64,000 bases of DNA from Serendipita indica DSM 11827 (lineage: Eukaryota; Basidiomycota; Agaricomycetes; Sebacinales; Serendipitaceae): positions 186,001 to 250,000 of the forward strand of contig CAJVGD010000015.1 of the NCBI GenBank assembly GCA_910890315.1. The letters are read 5' to 3'. Below, in pieces: positions 26,181 to 38,103 of the stretch. The notes beneath the pieces were generated by a model. That model did no database searches, was not told the DNA's origin, and saw only the letters and a program-made list of their open reading frames with translations. Position 1 is the stretch's first letter, and each line of letters starts with the position of its first letter. Both the position numbers and the translations under genes were made by a program.

Positions 26181-28220
26181 ATGGCCACACGCTCTTCTGG
26201 ACTCGATTTCAGCGACAGACGGACACCCATGGACGCACTCGCTGCCCATCCCGATGTCATGGCCCGTGCGCCTCCAAGCTCATCAACCCTCCAACGCAAC
26301 AAGACGGAGCGAGTCAGATTGCAGGGCCTGATGCGCACGGGGACAAATAATTCAACGGATAACGGTGCACCTCCTCCGAGCAAGATGCGCGACGAAACTT
26401 TGATGGACAAGTGGCATACCTGGCTCATCAATGGCGGAAGGGCTTGGCTCGTCTTTGCGGCCTATATCTTCCTCCATGTACTCGTATTCATCATGGGATT
26501 CATGCACTACCAGCTCAAGGATAACCAAAAGGTCGTCCGGAGCATCGTTGGACTTGGTTTCCGTGAGTGGTCTAGATTCCCTTGGCGATGCCGACTTCTG
26601 CGCCGGCGGCGGCTTCTTGCTGTGCTCATTTGGATGCTGACTTTTTTGGTTTCGACAGCATTTGCACGTACGGCCGCGCTCGTTCTTCACGTCGACGTCG
26701 TCTTTATCCTCTTCCCCATCTGCCGCAACTTTATCTCGCTCCTCCGCCAGACTCCCCTCAACTATTTCATCCCCTTTGACGATAACATCAAGTTTCACAT
26801 TGCGACAGCATGGTCCATCGTCTTTTTCTCTGCCGTCCATATCATTGCGCACATGTACAACTTTACCGTGCTCGCCATTGTCCTCTCAAAGGGCACGACC
26901 ACAAACCCCGTCGTTCAATTCCTCATCCTCAACTTTGCCACCGGTACGGGCATGACGGGCTGGATCATGACGGCCGCGCTCGGTGTCATGGTCTGGTTCG
27001 CCGTTGAGAAACGCCGTCGCCGCCCGAATGGTGGTTTCGAAAAGTTTTGGTACTGGCACCATCTCTTCATCGTCTTTTTCATCTGCTGGCAACTCCACGG
27101 CATGTTCTGCATGATCAAGCCAGATAATGGCGTCTGCAGCTATAATGTCGTCGGTGTCTTTTGGCGCTATTGGCTCCCCGGTGGTCTGGTCTACATTGGC
27201 GAGCGCATCATGCGTGAAGTTCGTTCTCGACATATCACCTATGTCTCCAAGGTCATCCAGCACCCGAGCAAGGTCATGGAGATTCAGATCAAAAAGGAAA
27301 AGACAAAGACGCGTGCTGGACAGTACATCTTCCTCTGCTGCCCAGAGGTCTCGTACTGGCAATGGCACCCATTCACTCTTACGAGTGCCCCCGAAGAGGA
27401 CTACATCTCGGTTCACATTCGTATCGTTGGAGACTTTACGACGGCCTTGTCCAAGGCTCTTGGATGTGATTTCGAATCAAAGGGTGAAAAGGGAGACAAG
27501 GGCAAGGATGGCGCCGTCGTCGTTCCACCTCCAATCAACCGCATCCTGCCTCGTGTCATGGTCGACGGTCCGTTTGGCTCTGCTAGTGAAGATTTCCTCA
27601 ACGTGAGTTTTTTCTTGCACGCCTTGGTCTACTTGAATACTCACAAAACGCAGTACGAGACGGTCCTCCTCGTCGGAGCTGGTATTGGTGTCACACCCTT
27701 TGCCTCAATTCTGAAGAGCATCTGGTACCGAATGAACAACTTTAACCAATCGAGCCCCACGCGTCTCTCCAAAGTTTACTTTGTCTGGGTCATTCGCGAT
27801 TTCGGCACGGCAGAATGGTTCCACTCGCTCTTGCACGCGATTGAAGAACAAGATACGCAGAACCGAATCGAGATTAGCATCTACCTGACGGCCAAGCTCA
27901 AAGAAGATGACGCGACGAATATCATGGTGTCCGATGTGGGTGCGGAACGTGATGCGATTACGAGTTTGCGCGCGCCGACGCATTTCGGAAGGCCGAATTG
28001 GGATCGCATCTTTAGTGGATTGGCGGATAAGCACCCTGATACCGACGTTGGTGTCTTTTTCTGTGGTCCGGTCATGTTGAGCAATACGTTGCATTCGATG
28101 AGCGTCAAGTATTCGAGCGCAAAAGGGAGTCGGTTCTTCTATGGCAAAGGTGAGTTCCCGATTCAAAAAAAGATGGTATTCTCAGGTGGCTGATGGTTGC
28201 TGTTTACAGAAAACTTTTAA
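26181..28220 (+). CDS. noxA: NADPH oxidase NoxA
   Basis: Membrane flavocytochrome that passes electrons from NADPH to O2, making superoxide for hyphal differentiation and signalling. Exons 26181-26562, 26659-27602, 27654-28149 and 28210-28220 join in frame and end KENF, the usual NOX C terminus. After a cytosolic N terminus come six membrane helices. The haem-ligand histidines lie in helices 3 and 5 (FHIATAWSIVFFSAVHIIAHMYNF and WYWHHLFIVFFICWQLHG). The FAD motif is HPFTLTSAP. The NADPH segments are LLVGAGIGVTPFASIL, VYFVWVIRD and FFCGPVML. There is no N-terminal EF-hand extension, so it is the NoxA class and not NoxC. No NoxR or p22phox partner is visible in the window. Confidence 0.97.
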
Positions 28221-29031
28221 ACGACCGTTGCCCCCTTGTCCCTCTCCTCGATATCCCCTCCTTCTCTCTCCTATTGTTGTCGCTGTCCGCGGCCACTCGC
28301 GTGGTCCGTCGGTCCTTGTTGGATTTCTTTCGCGGTGTTATGCTGAATATAAACGTTTGTGGACGACTTTTATTATACACGTTTTGGATGGCTCTGATTT
28401 CTTGAACTTGTCTTGGGTTGAGGTGCCCGGTTTGTAGATGAGTGCGTTGGGGAGACAAGCTATGCATCAATGAATGGTATAAGTGATATCAATATTGTCG
28501 TCTTTTATCAAGCACAGCTATAAGGCGACGGGTTGGCTAGTGTCTTAATGACCGATCATCTACTTTCTATTGATATCTAGTCATTGTGGGCGAAGCATTA
28601 TCATACTTCTATCACTGGTACTCGACGCGCAGTCGTGTCGTATTAGACATCGAACATACCCCTCTCAAAGGCTACTTTACATCTTTGACTGAGTTACTGG
28701 CATATGTAACCTCGTCAGCCGCCATTCTCATGTGGCGAGCAGGCTCGAATAATGACCGTCTTCTACAGGGGTCTGGCGTGATCCGCACATGAGAGAGAAA
28801 AGGATGATCAGAACGCAAGGAGCAGGATTCAGGAGAAAGCTCGACTCGAATTTGAACCGCGCGACGACAGAGTGTATGTACACGCGTGAGATGAAGACTA
28901 GGGAGAGAAAAAGGATATCCACGTTCTGAATAAGAATAGCTCGTTAAGGAGACGCTACCTTGCCCAAATTAGCCAAATGGACAACTCGTAAGAGAGGTGT
29001 CCAAGGCGAATGTATCTGGAGAAGGAGCCCC
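28221..29031. other. Convergent intergenic, no supported gene
   Basis: Lies between the 3' ends of noxA and the secreted-protein gene. Short frames on both strands show no motif, and it probably contains both 3' UTRs. Confidence 0.5.
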
Positions 29032-29921
29032 TTAGTTGGCGCCCGCAAGGTTGATGCCGAGTGCGGCGAGGATGGGACCGACGAGGTCGGTGATGGGCGT
29101 GAGCAAGGGCGTAAGGTCGCCGACGAGACCTCCGAGCGTAGTGGTCAGGAGGTTGAGAACGGCGCTGTATTCGTCATCAGCATAATGATGGGGGGAAAAC
29201 AACGAGTGGGACGTACATGACGGTCTGGATAACGGCAGCTGCAGCTGGGTCGGTGTTACCGATCAAAGTGGCAACCTTTGTGAGGATGTCGACGATGTCA
29301 GTCTCGATAACCTTGAGGATACCAGCGACATCTTGGATCGTGAGGTTGGCAACGTTGACGACACCGTTTGCCGTCGACGTAGCGGCACCGACGACACCAT
29401 TGACGGTGGAGGTAGCGGTGCCAGCGACGTTGTTGACGGTCGATGGGACTGAACCGACGATGCCAAAGACGTTTCCGACGGCATTGAGACCGGCTTTGGC
29501 TGTGGCGGTAGTAATGTCCGAAACGAGCTTGTTGAGGAGTGGGAGGACCTTGGCGACAATGGTGGTAACGTCACTCGTAGTGTCATCGAGGATTGCCTCT
29601 ACAGACGGGATGTGAGTATGATGGGGACAACTCGAAGAGGCAAAGGCACGTACTGATTTGGGTGATGAGAGCATCTACGTCCACCTTGAGGCTGACTACG
29701 ACGCCTGCAACACACGCGTTGACTGCGACGGCGTTATCGTGGCGGCGGGTGACTTCAACTTCGGCATCGACCTCTACACTTGGGACAGAGACCGCTCTGT
29801 CAGCCGAGACGAGGTCATCATGGCGGACAGCGAGTCCGTTCCGGGAAGGAGGAGCCGGGAAGGGAGCGGCAAGAACGGTGGAGATGGCAGCGAAAGCAGC
29901 GAGGATTCCGAATGCGCGCAT
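29032..29921 (-). CDS. Secreted Val/Ala/Thr-rich protein
   Basis: Three exons. The start MRAFGILAAFAAISTVLAAP is a clear signal peptide. After a short charged stretch come helical, very hydrophobic repeats of Val, Ala, Thr and Leu (EAILDDTTSDVTTIVAKVLP, GTATSTVNGVVGAATSTANG), and the protein ends LAALGINLAGAN. The two introns use GTACGT donors and rejoin to KAILDD and TVIAVLNLL. No cysteine pattern of a hydrophobin is present. I recognise the general type (secreted, amphipathic, alanine/valine-rich basidiomycete proteins) but not a named family. A TATATAA element about 195 bp upstream fits a strongly regulated promoter. It could be a cell-wall or surface protein or an effector candidate. Confidence 0.75.
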
Positions 29922-30710
29922 GGTTGTTAGTTGGTAGATAATTCCTTTTGATAGGGGTTCGTGAGTGTAACGAATGTGGTTGTTTTGCAAAGAGCGTGTG
30001 TAGACGACGAAGAAGCGTGCGTCGGGAGGCTTTGAGAGTCGGCCTGGTGGGCTTGGGTTCGAGAGACGAGGAGCTGAACAGATGGTTGGGTTTCAAAGAG
30101 GTGGATCGAGGGGAGGTTATATACCGCTCGGAGTGGCCGGCTCCACGACGAGAAGCAGCGACGACCGGGTGGGCGTGAAACAGCGGCGAAGCATGCGAGA
30201 AATACAATCGCATGTTCTAAAAGCGTATGTATTCACCATTGGTTTGCTTTGCCTTCTTGCTCATCCATTGTAAGCCGCGGGACCGGCGGTTGCCATCGGA
30301 ATTTGGCATACAGATTCCTCGGCAGACAGACGTCTGTCTCGCACGCTAGACGGGCGACCTTCGGTAAACCTCTGACATCTGAGCTGCGAATCCCTTTGGC
30401 GCTCCACTTTGGCTCGAGCTAGAAGTCGGTTAAAGCGAGCGGAGGTCGACGGTTTAGGTGGCTAACCATAGTCGCTGTTCTATACTTGCTGCTTTCGTAC
30501 GTCTCGCTCGGCTTGCATAGCCGTTGTTCGCTCGGACAGACGGCGAACGAGCGAGCAGCAACACTCTTGAAACATATAATCTTGATATTATACAATTACT
30601 ATCTCCCATGGATAATTTTACATAATTCTTGAGACACTTTGGGCGGCGTTGGTGCGCGGAGCCGGAAATGGCAAGGACGAGAAGCGTGACCGCACTTGTC
30701 TTCGTCCATC
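29922..30710. promoter_or_regulatory. Divergent intergenic with palindromes
   Basis: Shared upstream region of the secreted-protein gene (minus) and the acidic protein (plus). A TATATAA on the minus strand lies near 30115-30121. A perfect 16-bp palindrome, AGACAGACGTCTGTCT, sits at 30325-30340. Looser inverted GCTCG/CGAGC repeats occur near 30500-30565. Confidence 0.5.
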
Positions 30711-31418
30711 ATGAACGCATACCCAAGCTCGTCGTCTTCAATTTCAAAAGAAGCACACGAATGCCAATCGCATGAAGAAGAGGAAGACTTGCAATTGACA
30801 CCCACGGCAAAGCACGTCCAAAGTGGCTCAGAAGCAACTTGTCACGAAGACAATGCCGAGAGCGGAGAAGCCCAGAATGACGACGAAATGAGAGAGAAGA
30901 AGGATGAAATAGACGGGGAGACTGACAAGCCCGCACAAGGAAACACAAACTCGTTGAAGAAAGCAGAGACATCCGCACCGACGCTCGACACGGATCGTAT
31001 GGCGCGTGATTACAGTGAAGAACACGCAAGAGATGTAGAATATGAGACTGGTTTGTCCCCCCTCGACGATATACAAGCAGCACTCGAATACTGACAAGTG
31101 GCTACCCTCTTCTAGCAATCACAGGTACCTCGTTTGGTATTCACGGCAACACAAAGAGTTTAATCGCTTGTTTCAGACGCGTTTTACAAATTGATGGCAA
31201 CTGGTTTGTCTTGGAGCAAAACGGGGACACAAGCAATCTTGAACGCGCAACTCGACGAGCTTCACAAGTCTATGAACAGAATTCGCAGCATCGAACTCGA
31301 ACAAGGTGAGATCTGCCTCTCACCCTCATCCTCGCTCAAAACACTTACAGAGGAAAGACGCGTCAAGCTCGAAAAGGCATACGCAAGCTTCAAACAAGTC
31401 GTCGACTCGCTCTTGTAG
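30711..31418 (+). CDS. Orphan acidic coiled-coil protein
   Basis: Exons 30711-31050, 31177-31305 and 31351-31418 total 179 codons with an intact frame. The N-terminal 110 residues are Ser/Glu/Asp-rich and probably disordered. The C terminus is helical and coiled-coil-like (YKLMATGLSWSKTGTQAIL, LDELHKSMNRIRSIELEQ, RRVKLEKAYASFKQVVDSLL). The C-terminal half resembles small subunits of tethering or adaptor complexes in style, but I cannot name a family. An in-frame TTG at 30696 is not a likely start. Confidence 0.7.
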
Positions 31419-31556
31419 CTCAGTATCCGTACTATGTTGTAATGCTAGCTGACAAAATAATCGTCCGTTCTACTTCGAGCAGCACGTCTCGCATTGATTG
31501 CACTGAATAAACTACACCTCGCCATCCCACCAGCGTCCCCTCTATTATATCCAGAA

Positions 31557-33730
31557 CTAGAACAAACCAGCGAGATCCGCAAACGGATCCTTTTGCTGGC
31601 CTTGCGCCGTCGTCGCTTGTGCAGGCGCAGGCGCAGGCGCTGAAGTAGTCGCAGTCAGAGGCGCCGTTCTTCCTAGCGTATTAGGCTGGGTCCCCGCTGT
31701 ACCTGCCAGCTGCTGCAACGAAGGCGTCCCGCTCCTTGATCCACTCGCTCCTGTATTTCCACGGAGCTGAGACTGCGGTGTACCAGGGAGCATAATAGCA
31801 CCTCCCATGGGCGTCTGGTATCCTTGTTGCTGTTGTTGAGGGGGAGACGATTGGAAAAGCGACTGCGGTGCTTGTTGTTGTTGTTGGTACGCATTCATCC
31901 CCATCCCCATCATATTGGCATTGGGTTGCATGCCAAACGATGAAGGGTTATATCCCATCGCAGGACGCGGATGTGCCATTCCACCTCCGAATGCTGGCTG
32001 AGCCTGCGGCGGCGGCGCTGCGTTGAACATGCTCATAATGTCCGCATTGGACGGTCGAGATGCACCGCTTGCATTTGGATTTGGGTTATTCGGGACTGCC
32101 GGTGCCGTTTGACTCGATGGACCAAATAGACCCGCTAGGTCGTCTCCAGCACCTCCAGGTCCAGTTGCAACCGTAGCTGGTGCCTCGGTCTCATCACCCA
32201 ACAAGTCTATGAGAGATGAAGGTTGTGCAGGTGCGCCGCTAATAAGGAATGAGTTGGTATGTTACGCTGTGCGGACCTAAGGACGCACGCTAGTTCCGGA
32301 GGAACTGGGTTCGCACCCGCCTCATAGTCTCCACGTTTAAATGCTTCGTAACGCTGAATGACATTGTTGATCTGGTCGTTGATTTGCAAAAAGGCAGCTT
32401 TAGAGGATATATCAGTGACTTGCGCCTGACTGGATAGCCAAAGTACACACATAATGAATCCGGATCATGTGCCTCTGCGTCGGATATCCAACCTTGAATC
32501 TTTGGAGTCGCGGCGGATATCGACGTGGCTACTTGCTGCGGCAACGCCTCTCAATACGTGGTCACCACAAGTAAATTTGGCAAACTTACGTCGTACACAT
32601 CACCCTGAACAAACGTCTCTCCGCGCACCTTGTCGACATTGTCCAGCATTTCGTTGAGCAGAATGACTTTGGCCTCGACTTTGTTCAGCTCTTTTAGCGT
32701 CTGCGCCTTGTAGTCTGGTTTGGCTTCTGGCTCCTACGGGAGAGGTAAATGGTGGAATATATCATGATGGCGAGACGTACGGCTCCGGCCAGAATCTTCA
32801 TCAGCTCTTGTGCTGCGGCGAGATCTTTTGGCGTCCCTCGTCGTAATAGCTCTTGCAGTTTCTGGAAGATTGAGAATACGGAAGTGAGGAAATCAATGGA
32901 CGTACTGCAGACTGCGCTTCTCGATCTTCATTCTCCAGCTCCTCGGGAGATTTGAGGTTTTCCTTTTGACATGAATACAAAACCTGAGAAACAGTTCATG
33001 ACATACGACATTTGTGACATTATTCGATCGCGGTAAGTCTCTAAATCGGTATCCTGGAGGGAATGAGCCCGGATGAGTTGATGATGGGTTCACTTACCCT
33101 TGTACTGAAGCAGACGATGCATTTCTCGAATGTTTGTGAGATCATCCTTCCATCTACTGGTGGCACAAATGCCCTCCTTCCACGAATGGATGAGTTCCAA
33201 GATGCGCTGCATGACTGGACCAGGAAACGGTGGTGGACGCTCTGGGAAGCGCCGGACGAGCTCGTTGAGGAATTCCTTTGTGGAGACTTGGAGATGGATT
33301 GGATATCCACAAGACTGGACGAGCGAGTCGATGAGCGCGAGTGCGAGGAGAGAGACGTGTGGATTTCGATTGTTGACCATGCGAACGGCAGCCATTGTAG
33401 CTTCTCTTGGACTGTTACAAGTGCATAAATGATCAACATTGGCGTCGTGGAATAGTCTGTCTATCCCAAATTGACGTACGTGTTTGCCTTTTTCTTGTTG
33501 ATGAGCTCCGCGAGCTCGACGTGGATCTGATACGGAGGTTCAGAGAGAGATGGATCGCATGAACGATGAACGAGTGCTTCTACGGGCGACACGCCCATCC
33601 ATCCACTGCCGACAGACATCGCGCCCGGCCATCCGCCTCCTAGTGGCGGCGACTGCGAGCCAGACGATCCAGCGCCGCCCATGACTTGTCGTTGATGTGA
33701 CACGTTGAATCCTGTCGGCGGTGGCGGCAT
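31557..33730 (-). CDS. VHS-GAT clathrin adaptor (GGA/TOM1-like)
   Basis: Endosome/trans-Golgi sorting adaptor. It starts MPPPPTGFNVSHQRQ and has a Gly/Ser-rich lead. The VHS domain then follows (PREATMAAVRMVNNRNPHVSLLALALIDSLVQSCG, FLNELVRRFPERP, MQRILELIHSWKEGI). The GAT-like helical region reads EVCCS-type linker, QELLRRGTPKDLAAAQELMKILAG, NKVEAKVILLNEMLDNV and AFLQINDQINNVIQRYEAFKRGD. A clathrin-box-like SLIDLLGDE leads into a Gln/Pro/Met-rich tail ending DPFADLAGLF. I see no gamma-adaptin ear, so it may be closer to TOM1/LSB5-type adaptors than to true GGA. At least five short introns interrupt it. Confidence 0.9.
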
Positions 33731-34258
33731 TTTGCGCTAGGTGGCGGGAAAATCGGTGGGAAAAGGCGGCGCAAAGGGTTGGCGCGTTATTTGCCTCTTG
33801 CCTCGACAACAATATTTCACAAATGGGATGCAGTGAAGGTCATACGGTATGCTGTTAGTGTCCTCTTCGTGTTTATAATCACCAAACGCAAGCAGACAAC
33901 GCGCCGCAGGACATTTCAGACTCGACTAGACACAGCAGGCAAAAATACCCAGAAGATGCATCAGCCAATGGCTAGAATCGTCAATATACACCCATTTTTC
34001 GATCTAGAATGCAGTGAACCTCTAAATTCGTTACCAACTCCGCGCCACGGATGTCTGCCTCTTCGACCGACGAGCAAACACCACGGCTAGGAGCGGTGTA
34101 TCCTCGCGCCCATTGGTTCAGGTCCCGACACGAGGTCAAGTCCGACTTACCCCTAGAGGCAAACAAAGCCTGTGCTCATGTGAAGACGCGAACCAACCGT
34201 TGCGACATATAAACCGACCCCCCAAAGCGGTTACTTTGTTCATTCGTTCCTCGTCTCC
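33731..34258. promoter_or_regulatory. Divergent spacer with TATA-like box
   Basis: 528 bp between two divergent genes. A TATAAA at about 34207-34212 lies about 50 bp before the downstream ATG. Nothing else was recognised. Confidence 0.45.
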
Positions 34259-34889
34259 ATGGACGAAGCATCTAGTCGACAGTCTGACGAAAAGCAACGT
34301 GAGTGAACGCCCGACTCGTCTCCTCGTTTCCTGACACTTTCCAGCATGGTATCGAAATTCTTGGGTCGTTGCGTACTGGGAAATCGAAGATTATGCCATG
34401 GACATCTATGAGGACGCACTCAAGCCGCTCGCAGTCCTCATGGCGGTCACTCTCTGCTGGGGACTCTTCGTCTGTCTCGGCTCTGGGATTGTAGTCCTGG
34501 GTCATGTCCTTCTTCGCACGCTCATCTTCCATCACGAGCAGCTGACGGGGCTCAACAACGCTCAACTCCTCTACACTTTTAGATTGTCAATTCTTGGTGG
34601 ACTCTTCGCCTCGTTCATCTGCATCCCACTCCTTGAGTTGACTTCACGACGGAAACTCGGTTTCTTCCGGTTTTCTCTGGCCTATATTAGTACGGCTTTC
34701 GTCTTGAGCGCATACGGTGCGCTTTCTGGGTGCCTGGGAAGTACAATGCTCAACGCTCTCGTAGTAGATTCCGCTCTTTACCTAAAACCTGTCGGCGCCC
34801 TCGCCGCAGGCGCTATGGGCGGAGTCGTCTGCAGCCCATTACTCACCGCCATCGTCCTGATCTCGCGTCGATCCGAGCCTCGCCCATAA
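34259..34889 (+). CDS. Orphan small integral membrane protein
   Basis: Exons 34259-34298 and 34345-34889 give 194 residues. The soluble N terminus MDEASSRQSDEKQPWYRNSW is followed by about four membrane segments: PLAVLMAVTLCWGLFVCLGSGIVVLGH, LSILGGLFASFICIPLL, FSLAYISTAFVLSAYGALSG and VGALAAGAMGGVVCSPLLTAIVLI. It ends SRRSEPRP. The last two segments are rich in small residues, as in channel-like or packing helices. I recognise no family and the neighbours give no clue. Confidence 0.75.
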
Positions 34890-35039
34890 TTTATTTTTCC
34901 CTGGGACGTATTCATTGTATATAGAACAAAAAAAAAGAACATCGTAGAACTGGGCCTAAGGCCATTCACCACCTTCACCCAGCAACCTTGGAGAAAGCCA
35001 CGACTGGCCTTTTGCCCCAAGGACTGCCAATGCCTCTCG

Positions 35040-35600
35040 TTTTCCCCATCTTTGACGCAAGGTCCACATCTTTGCGAAGAGATGAATTTTCGTTCATCAG
35101 GCTGCTCTCAGGCATGCCCATCGCTCATCATAGATGAGCCAGTTCCAATCGATGGCCCATTCTGGATCCGTCCAGGGGCCATCTTTGATCTAGAGGATGG
35201 ATTGGGCGCCATAGAGGACTAGATGGCGCTTGCCGTCGCCAGTTTCCTAGGTGGTTCAGAGGCTACTCTCGTGCCTGGCCTCGGAGTGGCTAAGCGGAGG
35301 GGTTTGAGGTTGTTGAGAACCTATTTCGCGGGTTTCTTGAATTCGGCCCCTCCCTACTTAGCCCTACGGGCCACGCAGACGCATTAGTTCTTTACTATCT
35401 TTTACTGCTTCTGGCTCTATTTCATGCATAAAGCGCGTCGTCGCGAGTTCTACAATCGAATGTACCTTGCCGATTACAGGAGATCCCAGCTGGGATATCT
35501 CTATGCTTCCTGCACCTTTTGATATGTTTCTCTGTTTCCGTTTCCTCAGAGGATTGAGGGTGAAGGCGTGGCCTATTGATATCTGCGAGCTTCACTGATA
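35040..35600 (-). pseudogene. Decayed copy of the orphan gene at 37.1-38.1 kb
   Basis: Same orientation as, and about 2 kb from, its parent. Minus-strand translation gives YGAQSILQIKDGPWTDPEWAIDWNWLIYDE against YDVQSILEMKDIFWTNPEWAIDWDWLIYD in the parent, and DNA similarity continues over the VLNSLKLPPLSHSEA block. In-frame stops follow the WLIYDE block and interrupt the upstream part. Similarity beyond 35380 is weak. Confidence 0.7.
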
Positions 35601-37066
35601 TGTAATGCGACCGGAAGTAGGGGACCCAAACACCCAGGCGTCAGTAGTACTATGATGGTAGCCGAGGCTCTTCAGTCGTTAGACGCTGTTTCTTTGACTT
35701 CTCAACTTCCAAACTCCTCTCTGCTGTTCCCCGAACGGCCTCTGATCTCGGGTCTCGTTGCGAGCGGTCCTCCTCACCCCCCTCGTTTCTCACCTTTCCC
35801 TTGGCCCTGGCGCTTTCCATCCACTCGTTGTATCGTCCAGGTCTGTAGTAACCGACTCTGCGGCGACCTTGACGTCTTGTCGCGGCGTTGAAGCCCATGA
35901 GAGGTGAGCATTCGCTAGTCTGTCCTAAAATCACACAATTGCGTGACGAACGGCGGCAGAGACGGCGTCGGGATGTGAGCTAATCACCATCTTGTGGTAG
36001 GCGTCACGTTTCTGCAAGGCTCTGCGCGGTTTGGTAGTGGCAGCACCGACGCCCAACTTCCATGAACCCTTACGAATGGTGTCCAAACTGCCACGCACGC
36101 AAGCTCATAGGGCCTGATAAAACCTACAAGAGTCCTGAAATAGGTCAGTAGAGCCAAGGGAGAGGAACACGTACATACCCTGTCTTTGCCCCGATTGAAA
36201 GTGACGCCTTTGATGTAGCATTGGAATATCCCCCAGATTTTCTGATGTTGGAGATCGTCGAGATCCCGGTTGAGACAAGAACGTCCTTGTCAAGTCTCAG
36301 CGAGTCCGGCTGGAACTGTCGCGTAGTATCCTCTTTGCCCTCCGTCTTGTATTCGTCCTGGGTTCTTTGTGCCAATGATGTTTGCGGACGATCCTGAGTT
36401 GGATCGTCATCCTTCTCGAGTTGTCTGCTGGAGGTCGAGAGATCAGTGTAAACCTTGTTCGGTATCCATGGAATAGAACAAGCTGACGAGGTGCTTATAT
36501 ACTCGAGAATAAACGTGTCAGCGGACGATAATTAGTTTTGTGTACAATGATGGATGATTTCGCAAGGTAACAGCGAGTTGGCCGCCCTTCGGAGGACCCG
36601 CAGGCGCGATACGCGGCCGAGAACATGATTAATAGAGTAAATGTGAGAAATAGACTCACTAACTCCGAAGAGACGCGTCGGATGTCACGGCTGAGCGTGT
36701 CCTGACGTGTGGGCCGTCAACTTGTGGGTCGAGCGTCAGCAACGAGCTGCTTCGGGGTGCATAGGAGATAATTATTGGACTCCAATGACCTCAATGAACT
36801 GTCTGCGTCCTCTCTAGATGACCAAAGCCAGGGGTCCCCGGCAAGCTGGCTTTCATGTCGCCCAAGAACATCATTCAGGAAATCTATCTGTGTCATTTTC
36901 ATTTCTGATGGGACACGCTCATATCGATCAAATAAAGAATTACCAGTCCAGTGCAAAGCCAAATTGGATCACGTCATCGGAAAACCAAACCTTGGACAGC
37001 ACCAGACTAAACTTTTCCTCCAATGGTCATCAATTGCCCCCATATTCTCCACCTTTGGCGTAAAAG
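35601..37066. other. Spacer between the two orphan copies; possible minor exons
   Basis: Minus-strand frames at 35650-35934 (RRRVGYYRPGRYNEWMESAR) and 36717-36962 (IDFLNDVLGRHESQLAGDPW) have coding-like composition but no partner exons, start or family. They may be remnants of a duplicated block. I do not call a gene. Confidence 0.3.
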
Positions 37067-38103
37067 CTATATCTTTCCGAAGAGATGAACTTGATTCATC
37101 AACCTGTTCTCAGGCATGTCCATCACCCGATCATAGATGAGCCAATCCCAATCAATAGCCCACTCTGGATTCGTCCAAAAGATATCTTTCATCTCGAGGA
37201 TGGACTGGACGTCATAAAGTGTTGGGTGACGCTTGTTGTCGCTAGCTTTCTCGAACTCGTTCAGAGGCCGCTTTCGTGCCTCGGAGTGGCTAAGCGGAGG
37301 GAGCTTGAGGCTGTTGAGGACCTTTTCATCAGGTCCAGCTTCGACTACATCACTCGACCCCTCCCCGACTTGGCCCCCAAGGTAATGCAGAGCCGAGCAC
37401 TGAACGCGGTCTTCCCGAAACTTGGCATGTAGCGAGGACAAGGTAGTCTCCGCATTTGATCTAGGTGCGAAACTTGTCCTCGCGAGCTTCTCCATTGGAT
37501 CTAGCTCGCCAATGTGCGATGAGCTGATACTAGTAGGGGTTATTGTTGGAACCTCCTCTTGCTTTCTACGCCTCTTGATACACTTCTCCGTCTCATTTTG
37601 CTCAAAGGGCAGTTTGTCATCCGCACTGCCGATATCGTCGCGGCAGCGCTTTCGAGCTGGCCTTCCAAGGGTCCGAACAGTCTGTTCTGGTGCATATTCC
37701 ACATTTCTGGTTTCCCCAACAACTTGTATTCCACCTATTTCTGGGCCTGCCCACGCCTTTGCCTGGAGGCTTTTCGCTGCGGTGAGATGGACGAGTCAGC
37801 GGGCTGGCAACCAATGTCTCACAATTCCTCACCTGTACCTTGATTTCGAGCCTCTTCGGCCTCTCGGATATCCTGGATTAGAAGGCGTCGCGACTTTGCC
37901 CTGTGTAGGTCTCCCACTGGACAAGGAGCCCCACTCTCGCTTTCAGCCGTGTTACTTTCAGTGGGTTTGATCTCATTTTTGATCTTTTTGTCGGCAGGCG
38001 TGTCTCGCGCACTGCGTTCGCCGCGAGTCTGCTCCCTTTGGCTGGCAGGTGCACAAGCCGACTCTTTGGGAGTCATGGCGAGATATTTGCCACTATAGGA
38101 CAT
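37067..38103 (-). CDS. Orphan charged protein with a WAIDW motif
   Basis: Exons 38103-37839 and 37776-37067 sum to 325 codons with an intact frame (donor GTACAG, acceptor GCAG). It begins MSYSGKYLAMTPKESACAP and has a charged Ser/Glu/Lys-rich first half. A helix-like SRRLLIQDIREAEEARNQ and a basic RPARKRCRDD follow, then KCIKRRRKQEE, which would serve as a nuclear signal. The C-terminal domain reads YDVQSILEMKDIFWTNPEWAIDWDWLIYDRVMDMPENRLM. The tryptophan-rich C terminus is the part best kept in the decayed copy at 35 kb, so it was probably the conserved functional core. The function is unknown. Confidence 0.65.

Noticed and set aside
28790-28870. GGTTCAAATTC motif on the minus strand suggesting a tRNA
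   Set aside because: The bases flanking the loop do not pair as a T stem, and no cloverleaf fits upstream.
37422-37970. Long plus-strand frame opposite the orphan gene
   Set aside because: The minus-strand two-exon model sums to a whole number of codons with good splice sites, and its translation is the one conserved in the decayed copy.
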